Notes under the pieces: model-generated
Databases searched by the model: none
What the model saw: the letters and a program-made list of their open reading frames with translations, nothing else
Told to the model about the DNA's origin: nothing
Program-made: the position numbers and the translations under genes
In this document: one piece after another, positions 22,995 through 30,967 of the stretch
Position numbering within the stretch: position 1 is the first letter of the stretch
Layout of the letters: each line of letters opens with the position of its first letter
From: Limisphaera sp.
GTDB lineage: Bacteria > Verrucomicrobiota > Verrucomicrobiia > Limisphaerales > Limisphaeraceae
Direction of reading: 5' to 3'
DNA length: 32,936 nucleotides
Assembly: GCA_026417315.1 (NCBI GenBank)
Contig: JAOADM010000012.1
Location: 919-33,854 of the forward strand

Positions 22995-25694
22995 TTACCG
23001 GCCGCGGGAGGAGCCGGGCCCGGCCAGCAACACGAGTAACGCGGGCAACACGGCCAGTCCGGCCACCATGCACGCCGTAACCCCGGTGCTCATCACAAAG
23101 CCCAGGCTGGCGATGCCCTGGTGATCCGCCAGCATCAGACTGCCGAAGCCGGCCACGGTGGTCAGCCCGGAAACCAAGACGGCCTTGCCGGTGCTTTTGG
23201 CCAGCAGACCTGGTTCCTGCTCCTCGGCGAAGCGATTGAGGATGTGAATGCCGTTGGTGACGCCGATGCCCACGACCAGGGGCAGGGTCATGATGTTGGC
23301 CGGATTGAACGGCACCTCACGCCATCCCATCCAGCCTGTCATCCAGAGCATGCCCAGGCCCACGGGCAGCAGCGCCAGCACCACCGCCAGCGGACTGCGG
23401 AAGTGCCATGCCACCAGCACCGTAATGGCCGCCAACGCATACCAGGCCGCCGTTTCGTAGCTTTGTTTGAGCAGCGTGGTGTACTCGTAAAGTTGCACGG
23501 GGGTTCCGGTGGCGTCCGGATCCACCGTGCGCAGTTGCCGAACGAATTGCTCCTGAGGTTGCCGCTGCCAGACGTCGTCCTTCGGAAACACCTGCAAGAG
23601 CAACTTTCCGCTTTTGCCCACGAACCGTTCCCTCAGGGCGGGAGGCAAATCATCCAGTTGCATCGGGCCGGAGGGATCTTGTTCCTGCAGGGCCCGGAAG
23701 GTCTGTTGCAAATCGGTGAAGAAGGCGCGTTGATAGAGGCCGAGTTTGCGGGCGCGGTCGGATTCGGGGCCCAGCGATTCATCGAGCATTGCCCGCCGCG
23801 TGTCGATCACGGTGTGGCGCAGGCGTTCGAGTTGAGACGCCAGGGCCGGATCGTTCGTGCCGACGTTTTCCAGGGCCAGACCGAGATAGCCGGACAAGCC
23901 CCAGAGGGTCCGGCTCAACTCGCCCAGCGCCACGGGGGTTGCATCCGGCGGGTTCAGCCGCACCGTGGCGGCCAGCTCGCGAATCTGGCAAATGAGGTTG
24001 GACTTGGGCCCCGGTTCTGCCGCCAGGAGAGGTGCCAAGCTTTCCACACTGGCCACGGCGGGCAACTGTTCCAGCTGCGCCTGGAGTCGCTGCGCTTCCG
24101 GCAGGGAGTCGGCAATCACGACTCCGTAGAGGAGCGAGCGACCGGCGGATTCGATCAGTTTTTTTTCGAAGACGACCGCGGGCAGGCTCTGGCTTTGCAG
24201 ATTGAGCAGGTTGTAGTCGAACGGGACGCGGAGGGCCTGTCCGGCGGCCGCCACCGTCAGGAGCCCGCTGATGCCCAGGACGGTCCGGGGCCGCCTCAGC
24301 CAGAGTTGCTCGATGCGGGCCCGCACCGGTGGACGTACCGAGGTTTCATCCCAAAGGTTTTGGCGACCGGCCAACAGCAGTGCCGGCAAAAAGGTCAGCG
24401 TCGTCACCAGACAAATGAGCATGCCGCCGCCGCAGATCCAGCCCATCTCCTGAATGCCTTTGAACTGCGTCAGGCTCATCGCCAGGAATCCTCCCGCGGT
24501 GGTCAGGGCCCCGGTGCAAATGCCCTGGCCGGTGTTGACCATGGCGCGTTCGAGGGCCTGGACGCGGCCATGGCCCATCCGGAGTTCCTCCTCGTACCGT
24601 GTGACCAGGTGAATCCCGAAATCGATGGCCAGACCGACCAGGATCGGCACGAAGGTGATCGTGAGAATGTTGAGGTGCCCGACGGTGGCGGTGGCGAAGG
24701 CCAGGGTGTGGGCCACGCCGATCAGGAGCGTGGCCATGGCTTTCAAGGGGCGGCCCGTTTCGCGATAGCCCGCAATGAAGAGGGCCGCGCACAGCACCAG
24801 GGCCCAGACGCTGGCCTGCGTGGTGTCGCGTCGGGCCTGACGCATTTCGTCGTGCTCGAGCACGGTTTCGCCCGTGACGCCCACATTGACTCCGGGCACC
24901 TCCCGGCGGGTTTCCTCCACCAGCTGCCGCAGACGATCGATGGCTTCGACCTCTTTTTGTACGGAGGGCGGGTGGGTGGTCACCAGAAACAGGCGGCCCC
25001 CGTTGTAGGCCAGGTACTCGGCGTGCACGGCTTCTTCGCCGGCATTGAACAAAGCCGACACACCGGGGGAGGGCGGCAGGCCGGGGCGATGCAACGAGGC
25101 GGCCGCCTGGGACAGGATGCGTTCCAGCGCCGGCAGGGCCTCCAGCAACGCCTGCTGTTGTTCGGGGGCCGCGTTGCGCGAGGTCCGGAACCACGTGTTC
25201 ACCTGGTCGAAGAGCGACACTAGGTTGGTGGCGCCGGCCAGGGACCGCAGAAACGGCTGATAGGCCTGCAACTGATCGCGCAGGGATTGCAGCTGGCTCT
25301 CCGACAGCAGATGAAGGGCTTTGTTGCCCAGCAGCTTGAGATCGCCCTTGTAAAAGACGCGGGGAAACAGCTCGGGCTCCCGCTCCAGCCGCGCGGCGAG
25401 GCGTTCGACGAACTGGCGATTGGCCTCGGCATCGTCGCTCTCCACCACCACCACCAGGTCGTCGGGCTTGGGGAACTCTTCGCGGAATCGCAGGAAGTTC
25501 TGGTGGTAGCGGAGTTGTTTGCCGACCAGGTTGCCGCGGCTGGTGTCGAACTGCAGATGCTGAACGGTGTACAGTACGCCCGCCGCGGCCAGCACCAGAT
25601 GCGCGAGGAGAAACCAGCGGGGTTGGCGACAGACGGCGCCGGCCAACCGGTGCAAGAGCGAGGGCAGCCAGCGGTCCAGCCGCAGCGTCTTCAT
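22995..25694 (-). CDS. RND superfamily exporter (MMPL/HpnN-like)
   Basis: This 899-residue inner-membrane protein has the two-fold RND plan. A first helix after a basic N terminus (WFLLAHLVLAAAGVLYTV) leads to a large periplasmic loop from FDTSRGNLVGKQ to about residue 260, then a block of helices (VWALVLCAALFIAGY, LTFLPALLLAG). The plan repeats with a second loop (about 480-720) and a second block (WYALAAITVLVAWHF, VAGLAVLPALLVLLAG). Such MMPL-type proteins, including HpnN, move hydrophobic compounds such as hopanoids or lipids to the outer membrane. No hopanoid genes are in view, so the substrate is open. The ATG at 25694 is preferred to the TTG at 25703. A terminator-like hairpin lies 8 bases upstream. 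Confidence 0.88.
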   Translation of the reverse strand: MKTLRLDRWLPSLLHRLAGAVCRQPRWFLLAHLVLAAAGVLYTVQHLQFDTSRGNLVGKQLRYHQNFLRFREEFPKPDDLVVVVESDDAEANRQFVERLAARLEREPELFPRVFYKGDLKLLGNKALHLLSESQLQSLRDQLQAYQPFLRSLAGATNLVSLFDQVNTWFRTSRNAAPEQQQALLEALPALERILSQAAASLHRPGLPPSPGVSALFNAGEEAVHAEYLAYNGGRLFLVTTHPPSVQKEVEAIDRLRQLVEETRREVPGVNVGVTGETVLEHDEMRQARRDTTQASVWALVLCAALFIAGYRETGRPLKAMATLLIGVAHTLAFATATVGHLNILTITFVPILVGLAIDFGIHLVTRYEEELRMGHGRVQALERAMVNTGQGICTGALTTAGGFLAMSLTQFKGIQEMGWICGGGMLICLVTTLTFLPALLLAGRQNLWDETSVRPPVRARIEQLWLRRPRTVLGISGLLTVAAAGQALRVPFDYNLLNLQSQSLPAVVFEKKLIESAGRSLLYGVVIADSLPEAQRLQAQLEQLPAVASVESLAPLLAAEPGPKSNLICQIRELAATVRLNPPDATPVALGELSRTLWGLSGYLGLALENVGTNDPALASQLERLRHTVIDTRRAMLDESLGPESDRARKLGLYQRAFFTDLQQTFRALQEQDPSGPMQLDDLPPALRERFVGKSGKLLLQVFPKDDVWQRQPQEQFVRQLRTVDPDATGTPVQLYEYTTLLKQSYETAAWYALAAITVLVAWHFRSPLAVVLALLPVGLGMLWMTGWMGWREVPFNPANIMTLPLVVGIGVTNGIHILNRFAEEQEPGLLAKSTGKAVLVSGLTTVAGFGSLMLADHQGIASLGFVMSTGVTACMVAGLAVLPALLVLLAGPGSSRGR

Positions 25695-25701
25695 GGCCGG
25701 C

Positions 25702-25724
25702 AAAAACAGCGCAGGGCCCCGCGC
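25702..25724 (-). terminator. Terminator hairpin abutting the RND start codon
   Basis: On the minus strand GCGCGG and CTGCGC pair over 6 bp (one G-U) with a GGCC loop (25724-25709), followed by TG and T5 (25706-25702). It lies between yebC and the RND exporter, with only 7 bases from the T run to the RND ATG. It may end the yebC transcript or act as an attenuator. Confidence 0.5.
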
Positions 25725-25793
25725 CGCGGGTCCGAGCCGGAGCCGGGAGGGCGGGTCACCGGGCCGACGGGCATGAGGGGGAGAACCGGCGCT

Positions 25794-26522
25794 TTAGTTG
25801 AGGAACTCGGCGTTGGAATAGACCTCCTTGACGTCGTCGTGATCCTCCAGCGCCTCGATCAGGCGATTGACCGCGGCGATCGCTTCCGGATCCCGCAGGG
25901 GCACCGTGGTGATCGGCAGCTCGGTCACCTCGGCCACTTCGCATTTGATGCCGCGCTGTTCCAGGGCCCGGTGCACCGCCTCGAATTTCGAGGGTTCGGT
26001 GATGATTTCGTAGCCCTGTTCATCGGCCCGGAAATCCTCGGCCCCGGCTTCCAGCGCGATCTCCATGAGGGTGTCTTCCTGGGCGTTTTCCCGGGCCACG
26101 ATGATCTGGCCCTTGCGCTGGAACAGGTGGCTGACGGCGCCGGTGGTGGCCATGGAACCGCCATTGCGCGTGACCAGACTGCGGATTTCGGCGGCAGTCC
26201 GGTTGCGGTTGTCCGTGCTCACCGGCACCAGCAGGGCCACGCCGTGGGGGGCGTAGATCTCGTAGGTGATCTCCTCATAGTTGCCCGATTCGGCGCTGCC
26301 CGTGGCCTTGGCGATGGCCCGCTCGATGTTCTCCTTGGGCATGTTGGCGGACCGACACTTCAACAGCACCATCCGCAGTCGGGGATTCATCTCGGGATCG
26401 CCGCCCCCCTGTCGGGCGGCGATCATGATCTCCCGCGCCAGTTTGGAGAACAATTTGCCCTTCTTGGCGTCCAGGGCGCCTTTGAAGTGCTTGACCTTTG
26501 CCCATTTACTGTGTCCAGCCAT
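25794..26522 (-). CDS. YebC/PmpR family DNA-binding/translation factor
   Basis: This 242-residue protein matches the whole YebC family. It starts with the invariant MAGHSKWAKVKHFKG, continues with KLFSKLAREIMIAARQGGGDPEMN and CRSANMPKENIERAI, and has the three-domain layout and acidic C-terminus (ALEDHDDVKEVYSNAEF). Family members act as transcription regulators, and some have been implicated in easing ribosome stalling at proline stretches. It lies 12 bases after the YbjQ-like gene on the same strand. A TAGATT box overlapping the YbjQ stop codon lies 9 bases before the ATG and could give a second, near-leaderless transcript, but its -35 partner is weak. Confidence 0.95.
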   Translation of the reverse strand: MAGHSKWAKVKHFKGALDAKKGKLFSKLAREIMIAARQGGGDPEMNPRLRMVLLKCRSANMPKENIERAIAKATGSAESGNYEEITYEIYAPHGVALLVPVSTDNRNRTAAEIRSLVTRNGGSMATTGAVSHLFQRKGQIIVARENAQEDTLMEIALEAGAEDFRADEQGYEIITEPSKFEAVHRALEQRGIKCEVAEVTELPITTVPLRDPEAIAAVNRLIEALEDHDDVKEVYSNAEFLN

Positions 26523-26534
26523 AGGCGTAACAAT

Positions 26535-26957
26535 CTAATCCCGTTGCCCTCGGTTTTGCCAGTCGCACGATCCGCCGGTCAACGACGACGACGGAGTGCC
26601 GGTCACCGGCTCCACGCGCACCGCCGTCCCGTAGCACAGCACCTCTGTCACGCCCGAACCCAGCTCGGTGGCATCGTAGCGAACGCCAATCACAGCGTTG
26701 GCTCCCAACTGCCCCGCGTGGGCCAGCATCTGATCGAAGGCCTCTTGCCGGGCCCGCTCGCACAACCGGGTGTACAGCGTAATGTTGCCCCCAATCAGGG
26801 TCTGCAGACTGGCGCCCAGATTTCCGAACAGGCTTCGAGACCGGACCACAATGCCTCGCACCACTCCGTAGTTTTGGACCACCCGGTACCCGGGCAGTTC
26901 GAACGCCGTGGTCGTCATGGCATGGGTCTCACTCATGGTGCGCCCATTGAACATCAT
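26535..26957 (-). CDS. YbjQ/UPF0145 family protein
   Basis: This 140-residue protein carries the YbjQ fold. It has [20 protein letters not shown] (about residues 23-42), the [23 protein letters not shown] segment and [16 protein letters not shown], all typical. The family forms small pentameric proteins sometimes described as heavy-metal-binding, and its role is unknown. The family core starts at about residue 15, so the start could be the ATG at 26957, 26954 or 26936. The first is favoured because GGAG lies 5 bases upstream. About 25 C-terminal residues ([22 protein letters not shown]) extend past the core. It is divergent from mqnC and probably cotranscribed with yebC. Confidence 0.85.
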   Translation of the reverse strand: MMFNGRTMSETHAMTTTAFELPGYRVVQNYGVVRGIVVRSRSLFGNLGASLQTLIGGNITLYTRLCERARQEAFDQMLAHAGQLGANAVIGVRYDATELGSGVTEVLCYGTAVRVEPVTGTPSSSLTGGSCDWQNRGQRD

Positions 26958-27146
26958 CCGCTCTCCGGAAGAAAGCACGTTCCCACGCAAAGCGGCCCGG
27001 CGCATTGCCCCCTGCACGGTGCCCTCGGCCGGGCCGCGCGGATGCGGGACCCGGTCCCCCAACCCCTCCGTGCCCGGAGGCCCGTCCGGCGTGCCCACGC
27101 TTCCCCGAACGCCCCGCTGCGGGACCGAGGGTGGCCAAGATGCGCG

Positions 27147-27174
27147 TTGCGCCCGGCGGGCGCACGGCTACATT
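27147..27174 (+). promoter_or_regulatory. Candidate promoter of mqnC
   Basis: TTGCGC (27147-27152), a 16-base spacer and TACATT (27169-27174) end 10 bases before the ATG at 27185. This argues against the in-frame ATG at 27140, which would lie upstream of the promoter. Confidence 0.5.
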
Positions 27175-27184
27175 CGAGCCTGGC

Positions 27185-28324
27185 ATGGACGCGACCCCAT
27201 TGGACACGTTGCTGCAGAAGGTCTGGAACGGCGAGCGCATCCAGCCCGAGGAGGCCCGGCGGCTTTACGACTTGCCGCTGCCGGAACTGGGGATGCTGGC
27301 CGACCGACGACGCCAACTGGCCAAGGCCCGGGCCTACGAGGGCCGCGGCGCCCAAATCGTCACCTACATCATCGACCGCAACATCAATTACACCAACGTC
27401 TGCAACGTGTACTGCAAGTTTTGCGCCTTCTATCGGACCACACGGGATCCGGACGCGTACGTGATCAGCTTCGAAGAGCTGGATCGCAAAATCGAGGAAA
27501 CCCTGGCCCTCGGGGGCACGCAGATCCTGTTGCAGGGAGGCCATCACCCCGGATTGTCCAAGCAGTGGTACCTGGACATGCTCCATCACATCCACAGCCG
27601 CTTCCCGCAAATCAACATCCACGGATTCAGCCCGCCGGAATTCATTCACTTTCAGAAGGTCTTCGAGGAGCCGGTCGAACAGATCCTGCGGGATTTCCGA
27701 GCTGCGGGACTGGGTTCGATCCCCGGCGGGGGGGCGGAGATTTTGGTGGACCGCGTCCGCCGGCGCATCGCCCCGCTCAAAGCCACGGCGGAAGAATGGC
27801 TGCACGTGATGGAGACAGCCCACCGACTCGGCCTGTGTTCGACCGCCACGATGATGTTCGGTCATGTCGAGACGGTGGAGGATCGCATCGAACATCTGGA
27901 ACGCCTGCGCTCGTTGCAGGACCGGTCCCTGCAACGGGCGGGCAACGCCCGTGCCACCGGCCCCGGGGCCCCCACCGGCGGATACTTCACGGCGTTCATC
28001 GGATGGACCTTTCAGCCGGAAAACACCAGGCTGCGATTGCCCCGGGCCGGGGCCCAGGAGTACCTGCGCACCCAGGCACTGGCGCGGATTTACCTCGACA
28101 ACTTTGAGAATGTGCAGAGCTCCTGGGTCACCCAGGGGCCCGAGATTGGCCAGTTGGGTCTGCGTTTCGGCGCCAACGACCTGGGCAGCATCATGATCGA
28201 AGAAAACGTGGTGCGCCAGGCCGGGGCGGCCTTCCGGATGACCGTGGCGGACATGCACCGGTTGATCCGGGACCTGGGCTATGAACCGCGCCAGCGCGAC
28301 AACTGGTATCGGTTGGTCAACTGA
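27185..28324 (+). CDS. mqnC: Cyclic dehypoxanthinyl futalosine synthase (radical SAM)
   Basis: This 379-residue radical SAM enzyme of the futalosine menaquinone pathway cyclises dehypoxanthine futalosine. The 4Fe-4S cluster motif CNVYCKFC has Cys73, Cys77 and Cys80. Other family blocks are GAQIVTYIIDRNINYTNVC, GGTQILLQGGHHPGL, HGFSPPEF, GSIPGGGAEIL, TATMMFGHVE and FTAFIGWTFQPENT. The start at 27185 matches the usual family beginning and the promoter. An insertion of about 17 residues interrupts the normally continuous LQDxTGG segment near residue 247; it is encoded by a palindromic DNA stretch. No other mqn gene lies in the window, so the pathway must be scattered, as is common. Confidence 0.93.
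   Translation: MDATPLDTLLQKVWNGERIQPEEARRLYDLPLPELGMLADRRRQLAKARAYEGRGAQIVTYIIDRNINYTNVCNVYCKFCAFYRTTRDPDAYVISFEELDRKIEETLALGGTQILLQGGHHPGLSKQWYLDMLHHIHSRFPQINIHGFSPPEFIHFQKVFEEPVEQILRDFRAAGLGSIPGGGAEILVDRVRRRIAPLKATAEEWLHVMETAHRLGLCSTATMMFGHVETVEDRIEHLERLRSLQDRSLQRAGNARATGPGAPTGGYFTAFIGWTFQPENTRLRLPRAGAQEYLRTQALARIYLDNFENVQSSWVTQGPEIGQLGLRFGANDLGSIMIEENVVRQAGAAFRMTVADMHRLIRDLGYEPRQRDNWYRLVN
27912..27951. repeat. Back-to-back palindromes inside mqnC
   Basis: CGTTGCAGG (27912-27920) and CCTGCAACG (27928-27936) form a perfect 9-bp inverted repeat with a 7-base loop. A second repeat, CGGGCG (27935-27940) with CGCCCG (27946-27951), follows at once. They overlap the in-frame insertion in the encoded protein, which repeats RSLQ. 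Confidence 0.6.
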
Positions 28325-28367
28325 GCCGCATCACTCGCCTTTCCCTGCCGGCGTGCACGCAGACCGC

Positions 28368-28871
28368 ATGGACGAGCTGGACTATCCCGACCGGCACCGG
28401 CTCACGGCGGCCCTGGGTTGGATGGAACTGGGCCGCCTCGAAGAGGCCGAACAGGAACTGCTGCCGCTGCTTCATCAGCCTCAGCCGCACCCGGATGTGC
28501 TGGAGTTGCATTGGGCCATCCTGGCCGCCCAACAACGGTGGGACGAGGCGGTGCAAACCGCCGAAGCGCTGGTGCAACGGGCCCCCGATCGGCCGAGCGG
28601 CTGGCTGCACCGGGCCTACGCGTTGCGTCGAGCGCGCCAGGGCGGACTCGAACGCGCCTGGGAAGCGCTGCTCCCGGCGGCCGAGCGATTCCCGCGGGAG
28701 GTCCTCGTCGCTTATAACCTGTCCTGTTACGCCTGCCAGATGCACCGGCTGGACGAGGCGCGGCATTGGCTGCGACGGGCATGGGCGATCGGAGATCCGG
28801 CCGAGCTCAAGCGCATGGCCCTGCAAGATCCGGACCTGGCGCAACTTCACGCAGAGATCGAACGTTGGTAG
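28368..28871 (+). CDS. TPR-repeat protein
   Basis: This 167-residue all-helical protein is built of tetratricopeptide-like units, for example LTAALGWMELGRLEEAEQEL (about residues 10-29), AAQQRWDEAVQTAEALVQRAPDRP (about 54-77), and YNLSCYACQMHRLDEARHWLRRAWAIG near the C-terminus. There is no signal peptide or membrane segment, so it is probably a cytoplasmic protein-protein interaction module. Resembling proteins close with a helix holding the pattern LKRMALQDPDLAQL, as here. The ATG at 28368 is preferred because the upstream extension overlaps mqnC. It follows mqnC by 43 bases and is probably cotranscribed. The partner is unknown. Confidence 0.75.
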   Translation: MDELDYPDRHRLTAALGWMELGRLEEAEQELLPLLHQPQPHPDVLELHWAILAAQQRWDEAVQTAEALVQRAPDRPSGWLHRAYALRRARQGGLERAWEALLPAAERFPREVLVAYNLSCYACQMHRLDEARHWLRRAWAIGDPAELKRMALQDPDLAQLHAEIERW

Positions 28872-28894
28872 ATGCTCCCGTCCGCCTTGCCCGC

Positions 28895-29560
28895 TCACCC
28901 GCGGGCCGGGTACCCGTTCCGAAACGCCCACAACGTTACCATGGTGAACGGCGCCAACACCGCGGCCAGAGTTGCCTCGGCCACTCGGCCCCAACATGCC
29001 CCCAGCCAGAGGAGGTTCCAACCCACCCACAGCAGAAACGCCCCGACCGGAGGCAACGAGGGCACGGGCCGTTTGTCCAGCAGTGCCGGCACCGCCCCCG
29101 CCAGGGCCAACAGATGCGCCAGCCACAACCCGGGCAACCAATCGAAGACAATGCCCTCCCACGCGCAGCGCGGCTGGCTCCACTCGTAGGCTCCCCACAC
29201 GCGTCGGCAGAACAAATCAATGGCTGTCTGCGGGATCAACGCCAGGGTTGCTGCCACCAGCCAGAGTCGGAGGCCAGGATTCGAGCCCGCCCGGGCCCGG
29301 GCCAGGAGCCATTGAGCAGCGAACCGGGCCGACAAAAGACTCAAAGGCCAGGCCACGAGCACCAGCCCGGTCAGCTTCTTGGCCGCCACTGGCCCATCCA
29401 AGATTTTGCTGCCGAGGGGCCAGCCTCGGGCGCGATTCCACGTTTCCACACCCCAACCCACGGCTGCCATCACCAAAGCGGCGAGCAGTAGGTTCTGCAG
29501 CGGCAGCCAACCTCGTGAGGGCGTTCTGCCGGTCTCTGTGCTTTCGGGATCGTTTCCCAT
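28895..29560 (-). CDS. Predicted multi-pass membrane protein, function unknown
   Basis: This 221-residue hydrophobic protein has about five or six predicted membrane helices, including LLLAALVMAAVGWGVETW, LTGLVLVAWPLSLLSARFAA, LRLWLVAATLALIPQTAIDLF, LPGLWLAHLLALAGAVPAL, PVGAFLLWVGWNLLWLGA and ATLAAVLAPFTMVTLWAF. It is rich in Trp. I do not recognise a family or catalytic motif. The sustained hydrophobic helix pattern in this frame, and its absence in the other frames, support a real gene. The start at 29560 is the first ATG, with no visible Shine-Dalgarno site. It converges with the TPR gene with 23 bases between. Confidence 0.6.
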   Translation of the reverse strand: MGNDPESTETGRTPSRGWLPLQNLLLAALVMAAVGWGVETWNRARGWPLGSKILDGPVAAKKLTGLVLVAWPLSLLSARFAAQWLLARARAGSNPGLRLWLVAATLALIPQTAIDLFCRRVWGAYEWSQPRCAWEGIVFDWLPGLWLAHLLALAGAVPALLDKRPVPSLPPVGAFLLWVGWNLLWLGACWGRVAEATLAAVLAPFTMVTLWAFRNGYPARG

Positions 29561-29571
29561 CGATAGCGACG

Positions 29572-29588
29572 CCCGTCACTTTGACGGG
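29572..29588. promoter_or_regulatory. Inverted repeat upstream of the membrane-protein gene
   Basis: CCCGTCA (29572-29578) and TGACGGG (29582-29588) form a perfect 7-bp inverted repeat with a 3-base loop, 11 bases before the start of the membrane-protein gene. It may be an operator or an RNA hairpin near the ribosome site. Confidence 0.4.
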
Positions 29589-29799
29589 TGACACGGCCGA
29601 ACGGCAACGGCGGAATCAAGGCTGTCGTCGGGCCGACCACGGCGGCTGTTGGCGAAAGTCCCCGGGGTGCCCTTTCCTGCAACGGCGCCCGGCACTCCAA
29701 GCCCTGTCGTGGCAACCAGGCCGGCTTGCGGCGGGGGCCCCGGCACACGACTCGGTCTCCGGCTTCCGCCACGAGGGAGCGGGGTGCGCTCGACCGAGG

Positions 29800-29829
29800 T
29801 TGTCTCGGTCCGAGCAGCGGCATTAGACT
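29800..29829 (+). promoter_or_regulatory. Promoter of the HAD-Nudix / folB unit
   Basis: TTGTCT (29800-29805), an 18-base spacer and TAGACT (29824-29829) end 6 bases before the GTG start at 29836, so a leaderless GTG-started mRNA is predicted. Confidence 0.55.
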
Positions 29830-29835
29830 CGCTGC

Positions 29836-30954
29836 GTGATTCGGAACGTGATTTTGGACTGGTCGGGCACGCTGGTGGACGATCTGGAGGCGGTGTGGGA
29901 GGCGACGAATCATGTGCTGCGCCGGGCGGGCCGTTCGGAGATGGATTTGGAGACGTTTCGGGCCGAGTTCTGTCTGCCCTTTGTGCGGTTTTATGAGCGG
30001 CACGTGCCGGAGGTCCCGCTGGCACAACTGGAGCGTTGGTTTCACGAGCATTTCGGCCGGGCTCAGGAGCGTGTCGTGGCCCTGCCCCATGCGCGGGAGT
30101 TCCTGAGGTTTTGTCGCGAGGCCGGGCTGCGCACGTTCGTCTTGAGCACGGTCAAGCGCGAGTACTTCGAGGTGCAGGCGCGGCAGACGGGCCTGGAGCG
30201 CTGGCTGGACGCGGCCTACGTCGAGGCCTGGGACAAGCGTCTGTGGATTGGTCGGCTCTTGTCGGAGCAGCAAGCCGCTGCCGGGGAGACGCTCTTCGTG
30301 GGGGACATGCAACACGACATCGAGACCGCCCGGCATGGGGGCGTGGGGGCCTGTGCGGTTCTGACCGGTTACAACACGCTCCCCCAGCTGCAGGCGGCGA
30401 AGCCGGATCTCATCGTGGAACATCTGGGAGAATTGGAAGAGTACCTGGAGCTCTTCCAGTTTGCCTGGCCGCCACCGGCGGCATTTTCAGCCGCCCGCGG
30501 GCCCGTGGTGACGGTGGGGGCGGCAGTGTTCAATGAGCGGGACGAGGTCCTGCTGGTGCGCACGGCCAAGTGGTCCGGCCGCTGGGGCATCCCCGGCGGC
30601 AAGGTGCGGCGGCAGGAGCGTTGCGAGGAGGCGTTGCGCCGCGAACTGCGCGAGGAGACCGGCCTGGAGGTGAGCGGGATCCGGCTCGTGGGGGTGCAGG
30701 ACTGCATTCGGCCGGAGGAGTTCTATCGGCCCGCTCACTTCGTGCTGCTTTGTTACACGTGTCGTGTGGTCGGCCGGCCGCAAGTGCGGTTGAACGGGGA
30801 AAGCCAGGCCTGGAAATGGTTGCCCCTGCAAGCGGCTCTGGAGGAGGATCTCAACGAACCTTCCCGGCGTTTGTTGCAAGCGCTGTGGCAACGAAGCACG
30901 GCCGACGCGGACCCCATGGACCGTTCCCCCTTGGCAGAAGGCTTGGCGCTTTGA
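29836..30954 (+). CDS. HAD phosphatase - Nudix hydrolase fusion
   Basis: This 372-residue cytoplasmic fusion has two domains. The HAD domain (about 1-215) has the nucleophile Asp8 in DWSGTL, a Lys region (STVKREYFE) and the metal loop FVGDMQHD. Ser10 stands where most HAD phosphatases have the general-acid Asp. The Nudix domain (about 222-350) carries a perfect Nudix box, Gly255 to Leu277 (GX5EX7REUXEEXGU), and is preceded by SGRWGIPGG. Nudix enzymes split X-linked nucleoside diphosphates and HAD enzymes remove phosphate. Since folB starts 13 bases later, I infer action on dihydroneopterin triphosphate and then monophosphate. The alternative is a house-cleaning nucleotide enzyme. The start is a GTG supported by the promoter. 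Confidence 0.85.
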   Translation: MIRNVILDWSGTLVDDLEAVWEATNHVLRRAGRSEMDLETFRAEFCLPFVRFYERHVPEVPLAQLERWFHEHFGRAQERVVALPHAREFLRFCREAGLRTFVLSTVKREYFEVQARQTGLERWLDAAYVEAWDKRLWIGRLLSEQQAAAGETLFVGDMQHDIETARHGGVGACAVLTGYNTLPQLQAAKPDLIVEHLGELEEYLELFQFAWPPPAAFSAARGPVVTVGAAVFNERDEVLLVRTAKWSGRWGIPGGKVRRQERCEEALRRELREETGLEVSGIRLVGVQDCIRPEEFYRPAHFVLLCYTCRVVGRPQVRLNGESQAWKWLPLQAALEEDLNEPSRRLLQALWQRSTADADPMDRSPLAEGLAL

Positions 30955-30967
30955 AAGGGAACCGTGC

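Noticed and set aside
23121-25223. 700-residue plus-strand ORF opposite the RND exporter
   Set aside because: Gln/Gly/His-rich shadow of the exporter, with no domain or signal.
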